64,000 nucleotides of DNA. Origin: Flavobacterium sp. GTDB taxonomy: Bacteria > Bacteroidota > Bacteroidia > Flavobacteriales > Flavobacteriaceae. This document shows, piece after piece, positions 60,141-64,000 of the stretch. The notes beneath the pieces were generated by a model. It searched no databases. It worked only from the letters and a program-made list of their open reading frames with translations, and had not been told where the DNA came from. The stretch spans positions 1 to 64,000 of the forward strand of contig NZ_JAIXYH010000076.1 of the NCBI RefSeq assembly GCF_027490375.1. Reading direction: 5' to 3'. Made by a program: the position numbers and the translations under genes. Position 1 is the first letter of the stretch. The number at the start of each line of letters is the position of its first letter.

Positions 60141-62927
60141 TTACTTCAACTTCTTACGTACGGCAACTTCTTGGAAGGATTCGATAATATCGTTTTGTTC
60201 GATATCGTTGAAACCTTTGATTTGAATACCGCAATCGTAACCTTTACTTACCTCTTTCACGTCGTCTTTGAAGCGTTTCAGGGCAATTAAATCTCCGGTA
60301 TGAACTACTACGCCGTCGCGAATAATACGCACTTTGTTGTTTCGGAAAATTTTTCCATCGGTAACCATACATCCAGCAATCGTTCCGACTTTTGAAATCT
60401 TGAACAATTCGCGGATTTCTGCTGTACCGGTAATTTCTTCTTTCATTTCCGGCGACAACATACCTTCCATCGCGTCGCGCAGATCATCGATTGCGTCGTA
60501 AATGATTGAGTAGTTACGGATATCGATTTCTTCTTTATCTGCTAAAGCACGTGCAGCACCTGCCGGACGTACGTTAAATCCGATAATAATGGCATCCGAT
60601 GCCGAAGCTAACATCACATCCGATTCGGTGATGGCACCAACTCCTTTGTGAATGATATTGATTTGAATTTCTTCAGTCGATAATTTCGAGAACGAATCGG
60701 AAAGTGCTTCCACAGAACCGTCCACGTCACCTTTAAGGATGATGTTCAATTCTTTAAACTGACCTAAAGCAATACGTCTTCCGATTTCTGCAAGGGTAAT
60801 GTGACGCTGAGTACGCACCGACTGCTCGCGCATCAATTGTGTACGTTTTGCAGCGATTGCTTTTGCCTCGCGTTCGTCTTCAAATACAGCAAATTTATCG
60901 CCCGCGGTTGGTGCACCGTCGAGTCCGAGAATAGATACTGGAGTCGAAGGTCCTGCAACGGTAACTACGTGTCCGCGTTCGTCGTGCATAGCTTTTACTT
61001 TACCGTGGTGTTTACCTGCGAGGATATAATCGCCTACGCGAAGTGTTCCGGTTTGCACCAAGATAGTTGATACATACCCTTTTCCTTTATCTAAGAACGC
61101 TTCCACAACAGTTCCTTGTGCGGTTCTAGCTGGGTTTGCTTTTAATTCTAAGATTTCAGCCTCAAGCAGTACTTTCTCTAAAAGTTCGTGAACTCCAGTT
61201 CCTACTTTAGCTGAAATATCTTGCGATTGGATTTTTCCACCCCAATCTTCAACCAATAAATTCATTCCGGCTAAACGCTCTTTAATTTTCTCTGGATTTG
61301 CGTTTGGCTTATCGATTTTGTTGATGGCGAAAATAATTGGTACACCAGCTGCTTGTGCATGCGAAATGGCTTCTTTGGTTTGTGGCATGATGTCGTCGTC
61401 GGCAGCAACCACAATAATAGCGATATCGGTAACCTGCGCTCCACGTGCACGCATCGCGGTAAACGCTTCGTGACCTGGTGTATCTAGGAATGCGATTTTC
61501 TGACCGTTTTCGAGTGTTACGCCGTAAGCACCAATGTGCTGGGTAATTCCACCCGATTCACCGGCAATAACGTTCTCTTTACGAATGTAATCAAGCAAGG
61601 ATGTTTTACCGTGGTCAACGTGACCCATAACGGTTACAATCGGCGCACGAGTTACTAAATCTTCCGGACGATCTTCAACAACTTCTAGTGTTTCTTCGAT
61701 GTCGGTAGTGATGAATTGTACTTCAAAGCCAAACTCATCGGCAACGATGGTTAGCGTTTCCGCATCCAAACGTTGGTTCATGGTAACCATGATTCCGAGC
61801 GACATACAAGTACCTATTACTTTTGTGATCGGCACGTCCATCATTGTCGCAATCTCACCTACAGTAACGAACTCAGTAACTTTTAGAATTTTGCTACCTT
61901 CTTCGATAGCTCTTTGCTCATCGTCTGATTTTTGTCGGTGGCTATCGCGCTTATCTCTTCTATACTTCGCTGCTTTGGATTTGTTTCCTTTTCCTTGCAG
62001 TTTTTCTAGCGTTTCGCGAATCTGGTTTTTAACTTCTTCTTCGGTAGGCTCAACTTTCGGTGTGATAGCCGGACGCTGTCCTTTAACAAAACCAGGACGT
62101 TGACCCGGTTTATTTTGTGCGCTATTTGGAACGATACGTTGCCCGCTTCCCATTCCGGGCTTAGCGCCTGGAGCTGGTGTTATGCGTTTACGTTTGCCTT
62201 TGTTCGGATCGTTCGACGCATCTGGTTTGGTATCTTCTTTTTTCTTTTTCGGTTTATTGAACTGAGAAAGATCGATTGTTTTTCCGGTGAAAGTAGTACC
62301 GCTAAGCTGCACATATTGCGTTTGAAAAGTCTCTTCAGCCGGAGCTGCAGGCGTTTCTGGAGTAGGCGTTACCACTTCTGGTGCTGCCGCAACTGGTTCA
62401 GGGGCAACAGGCTTAGGCGCTTCAACTTTTGGTTCTTCCTTAACAGGTTGTGGTGCCTCAACCTTTGGCGTTTCCACAGGTTTTGGCGCAGGTGCAACCG
62501 GTGCTGCTGGCGCAGGTGCAGGTGCAGCGGCGGCGGCAGGTTTAGGTTCTGGCTTTTTCGGATTTAAGTCGATGGTACCAACTTGTTTAATGGTTGGCGC
62601 ATTGGCTTTTGCCTTAATAACCTCTTGCTGCTGACGCAGTTTTGCTTCATCAGCTTTGCGCTTTTCCTCAATTTCGCGTTCGCGCTCTAAACGAAGGAGT
62701 TCTTTCTCCTTGCGTTTTTCTTCGCTTACTTCTTTTGAGGCTTCCTTGTTGGCTAAATCGCCGGCAAACTGTTTGTGCAAAATCTCGAATTCAGTATTCG
62801 AAATCTTGGCATTCGGATTTGCATCGATGGCAATTCCCTTTTCTTTCAAGAATTCAACAGCTCTATCTAGCGAGATATTGAATTCGCGTAAAACTTTATT
62901 TATTCTTATTACTCTTTCCTCAGACAT
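60141..62927 (-). CDS. infB: Translation initiation factor IF-2
   Basis: A 928-residue GTPase. The N-terminal IF2_N helix domain ([21 protein letters not shown]) is followed by a long charged and Ala/Pro/Lys-rich linker (about 75-330) and an internal IF2_N. The G domain has [12 protein letters not shown] (G1), DTPGH (G3) and NKID (G4). Domains II-IV close it, with the fMet-tRNA binding C-terminus ending [12 protein letters not shown]. It brings initiator tRNA to the 30S subunit. It follows nusA by 41 bases in the standard operon order. Confidence 0.98.
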   Translation of the reverse strand: MSEERVIRINKVLREFNISLDRAVEFLKEKGIAIDANPNAKISNTEFEILHKQFAGDLANKEASKEVSEEKRKEKELLRLEREREIEEKRKADEAKLRQQQEVIKAKANAPTIKQVGTIDLNPKKPEPKPAAAAAPAPAPAAPVAPAPKPVETPKVEAPQPVKEEPKVEAPKPVAPEPVAAAPEVVTPTPETPAAPAEETFQTQYVQLSGTTFTGKTIDLSQFNKPKKKKEDTKPDASNDPNKGKRKRITPAPGAKPGMGSGQRIVPNSAQNKPGQRPGFVKGQRPAITPKVEPTEEEVKNQIRETLEKLQGKGNKSKAAKYRRDKRDSHRQKSDDEQRAIEEGSKILKVTEFVTVGEIATMMDVPITKVIGTCMSLGIMVTMNQRLDAETLTIVADEFGFEVQFITTDIEETLEVVEDRPEDLVTRAPIVTVMGHVDHGKTSLLDYIRKENVIAGESGGITQHIGAYGVTLENGQKIAFLDTPGHEAFTAMRARGAQVTDIAIIVVAADDDIMPQTKEAISHAQAAGVPIIFAINKIDKPNANPEKIKERLAGMNLLVEDWGGKIQSQDISAKVGTGVHELLEKVLLEAEILELKANPARTAQGTVVEAFLDKGKGYVSTILVQTGTLRVGDYILAGKHHGKVKAMHDERGHVVTVAGPSTPVSILGLDGAPTAGDKFAVFEDEREAKAIAAKRTQLMREQSVRTQRHITLAEIGRRIALGQFKELNIILKGDVDGSVEALSDSFSKLSTEEIQINIIHKGVGAITESDVMLASASDAIIIGFNVRPAGAARALADKEEIDIRNYSIIYDAIDDLRDAMEGMLSPEMKEEITGTAEIRELFKISKVGTIAGCMVTDGKIFRNNKVRIIRDGVVVHTGDLIALKRFKDDVKEVSKGYDCGIQIKGFNDIEQNDIIESFQEVAVRKKLK

Positions 62928-62968
62928 AAATTTATTTAAAGGTGTCCGTTGTGTTGTTGTTGTAGTTG

Positions 62969-64000
62969 TTAGTTGCTAAATTCTTCTCTCAGAATTTTAA
63001 ATACTTCGCGGATTGTTTCTTCTTCAAGATCCGTTCTGCGAACCAAGTCGTTAATGTCGTGTTTAAGTACGCTTCTTGCCGTATCAAGACCAATTTTTGC
63101 GAATTCGTCGATGATCCAGCCATCGATTTCATCTGAAAACTCTGTCAATTCTACGTCGTCTTCCTCGTCGGCAGCAACGCCTTCGCGAATTACATCAAGT
63201 TCGTAACCTGTAAGTAATCCCGCCAGTTTAATGTTGTGCCCGCCGCGTCCGATTGCCTTCGATACTTCATCTAACTTCAAGAAAACCTCGGCACGCTTGC
63301 TGTTTTCATCGATTTTAATCGACGAAACTTTTGCAGGCGAAAGGGCACGAGTAATATACAACTGCGTATTGGTTGTGTAGTTAATCACGTCGATGTTTTC
63401 GTTTCCTAATTCGCGAACGATACCGTGAATTCGAGAACCTTTCATACCTACGCAAGCGCCTACAGGATCGATTCGATCGTCGTAAGAATCCACAGCTACT
63501 TTTGCTTTTTCGCCCGGAATTCGCACTACATTTTTCACCATGATTAAACCGTCGAAAACTTCTGGTATTTCTTGTTCGAACAATTTCTCCAAGAATTTTT
63601 CAGAGGTACGCGACATGATAATTTGTGGCTTGTTGCCTTTCAATTCCACGCTTTCGATGATTCCACGTACGTTATCTCCTTTGCGGAAGAAATCGTTTGG
63701 AATTTGTTTTTCTTTTGGAAGTACGATTTCGTTTCCGTCGTCGTCAACTAAGATAACTACACGCGGACGAACGTGGTGTACTTCGGCAGTATAGATTTCA
63801 CCGACAAGATCTTTAAATTGCTTGTAAAGATTGGTGTTGTCGTGTTCGTGAATTTTTGAAATCAGGTTTTGGCGTAAAGCGAGAATAGCTCGTCTTCCGA
63901 GGTCGATTAGCTTCACTTCTTCGGAAACTTCTTCACCGATTTCGAAATCGGGCTCAATTTTACGCGCTTCAGTAAGGGTAATTTCTTCGTTTTCAAGATC
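62969..64000 (-). CDS. nusA: Transcription termination/antitermination factor NusA (5' part beyond the window)
   Basis: 343 residues of NusA are visible; the N-terminus lies past position 64000. The first visible residues ([25 protein letters not shown]) belong to the N-terminal RNA polymerase-binding domain. The S1 domain (about [21 protein letters not shown]), KH1 ([15 protein letters not shown]) and KH2 ([14 protein letters not shown]) follow, and a short acidic HhH-like C-terminus ends it. A GTG at 63916 is internal Val, not the start. It is followed by infB, the usual nusA-infB order. Confidence 0.96.
   Translation of the reverse strand, partial: DLENEEITLTEARKIEPDFEIGEEVSEEVKLIDLGRRAILALRQNLISKIHEHDNTNLYKQFKDLVGEIYTAEVHHVRPRVVILVDDDGNEIVLPKEKQIPNDFFRKGDNVRGIIESVELKGNKPQIIMSRTSEKFLEKLFEQEIPEVFDGLIMVKNVVRIPGEKAKVAVDSYDDRIDPVGACVGMKGSRIHGIVRELGNENIDVINYTTNTQLYITRALSPAKVSSIKIDENSKRAEVFLKLDEVSKAIGRGGHNIKLAGLLTGYELDVIREGVAADEEDDVELTEFSDEIDGWIIDEFAKIGLDTARSVLKHDINDLVRRTDLEEETIREVFKILREEFSN

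Noticed and set aside
63916-63916. GTG at 63916 as the nusA start
   Set aside because: The reading frame continues without a stop to the window edge with typical NusA N-terminal sequence, so the GTG is an internal valine.

Overview
The window is a chromosome segment from a member of the Bacteroidota, most likely class Flavobacteriia. Four things point there. Start codons lack Shine-Dalgarno sequences. Many upstream regions carry the Bacteroidota -7 element TAnnTTTG. The respiratory locus is an Alternative Complex III operon running into cytochrome c oxidase. Family content is typical of the group (DUF4296, DUF4271, DUF6252, a replicative DnaE with a fused DnaQ-type exonuclease, a ribosomal protein S16 with a long tail). 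No transposase, integrase, CRISPR array or phage gene was found, so most of the window reads as core genome.

Layout. 0.3-5.2 kb: an epimerase, a DUF4296 lipoprotein, dihydroorotase, a polyprenol-phosphate glycosyltransferase, a DUF4271 membrane protein and uroporphyrinogen-III synthase. 5.7-10.7 kb: a probable SOS mutagenesis cassette, in which a second DnaE and DinB overlap by one base and face a LexA-like XRE/S24 repressor with a visible Ala-Gly cleavage site and Ser/Lys dyad. 11.3-16.1 kb: a TonB-receptor-like outer membrane protein, a DUF4407 membrane protein and a secreted protein starting at TTG. 16.1-23.6 kb: MmcQ/YjbR, a cyclase-family hydrolase, HemW, RuvC, a flippase-like protein, a glycosyltransferase, two small envelope proteins, DUF456, tRNA-Asp(GTC) and DUF58. 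23.7-29.0 kb: thioredoxin and the replicative DnaE. 29.2-35.4 kb: an RRM protein, a DUF6252 lipoprotein, rpsP-rimM-trmN6, queG, ruvB, a small GNAT protein and a small Fe-S protein. 35.4-47.0 kb: actABCDEF-ctaCD on the minus strand. 47.2-58.1 kb: a SPOR protein, then a galactan/galactose locus (GntR-type regulator, galM, two GH53 galactanases, a GH2 beta-galactosidase, galK, galT, a sodium/sugar symporter). 59.2-64 kb: an MtfA-like peptidase, infB and the 3' part of nusA.

How the genes work together. ACIII oxidises menaquinol and passes electrons to the aa3-type oxidase encoded just downstream. The galactan locus would cut beta-1,4-galactan at the cell surface and in the periplasm, release galactose, import it with sodium and convert it through the Leloir pathway. 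It has no SusC/SusD pair and no galE. The SOS cassette would supply translesion synthesis when the S24 repressor cleaves itself.

The most unusual signal is in the intergenic DNA. At least seven hairpins share a loop core resembling AGTGGAAAT but have different, self-complementary stems, and each lies 3' of a gene on that gene's own strand. Two of them belong to a larger composite repeat that ends in an 18-bp palindrome found three times in the window. There are also two copies of a 217-bp MITE-like element with a nested hairpin core, one 161-bp element with a 21-bp perfect terminal inverted repeat, and a 130-bp tandem duplication.
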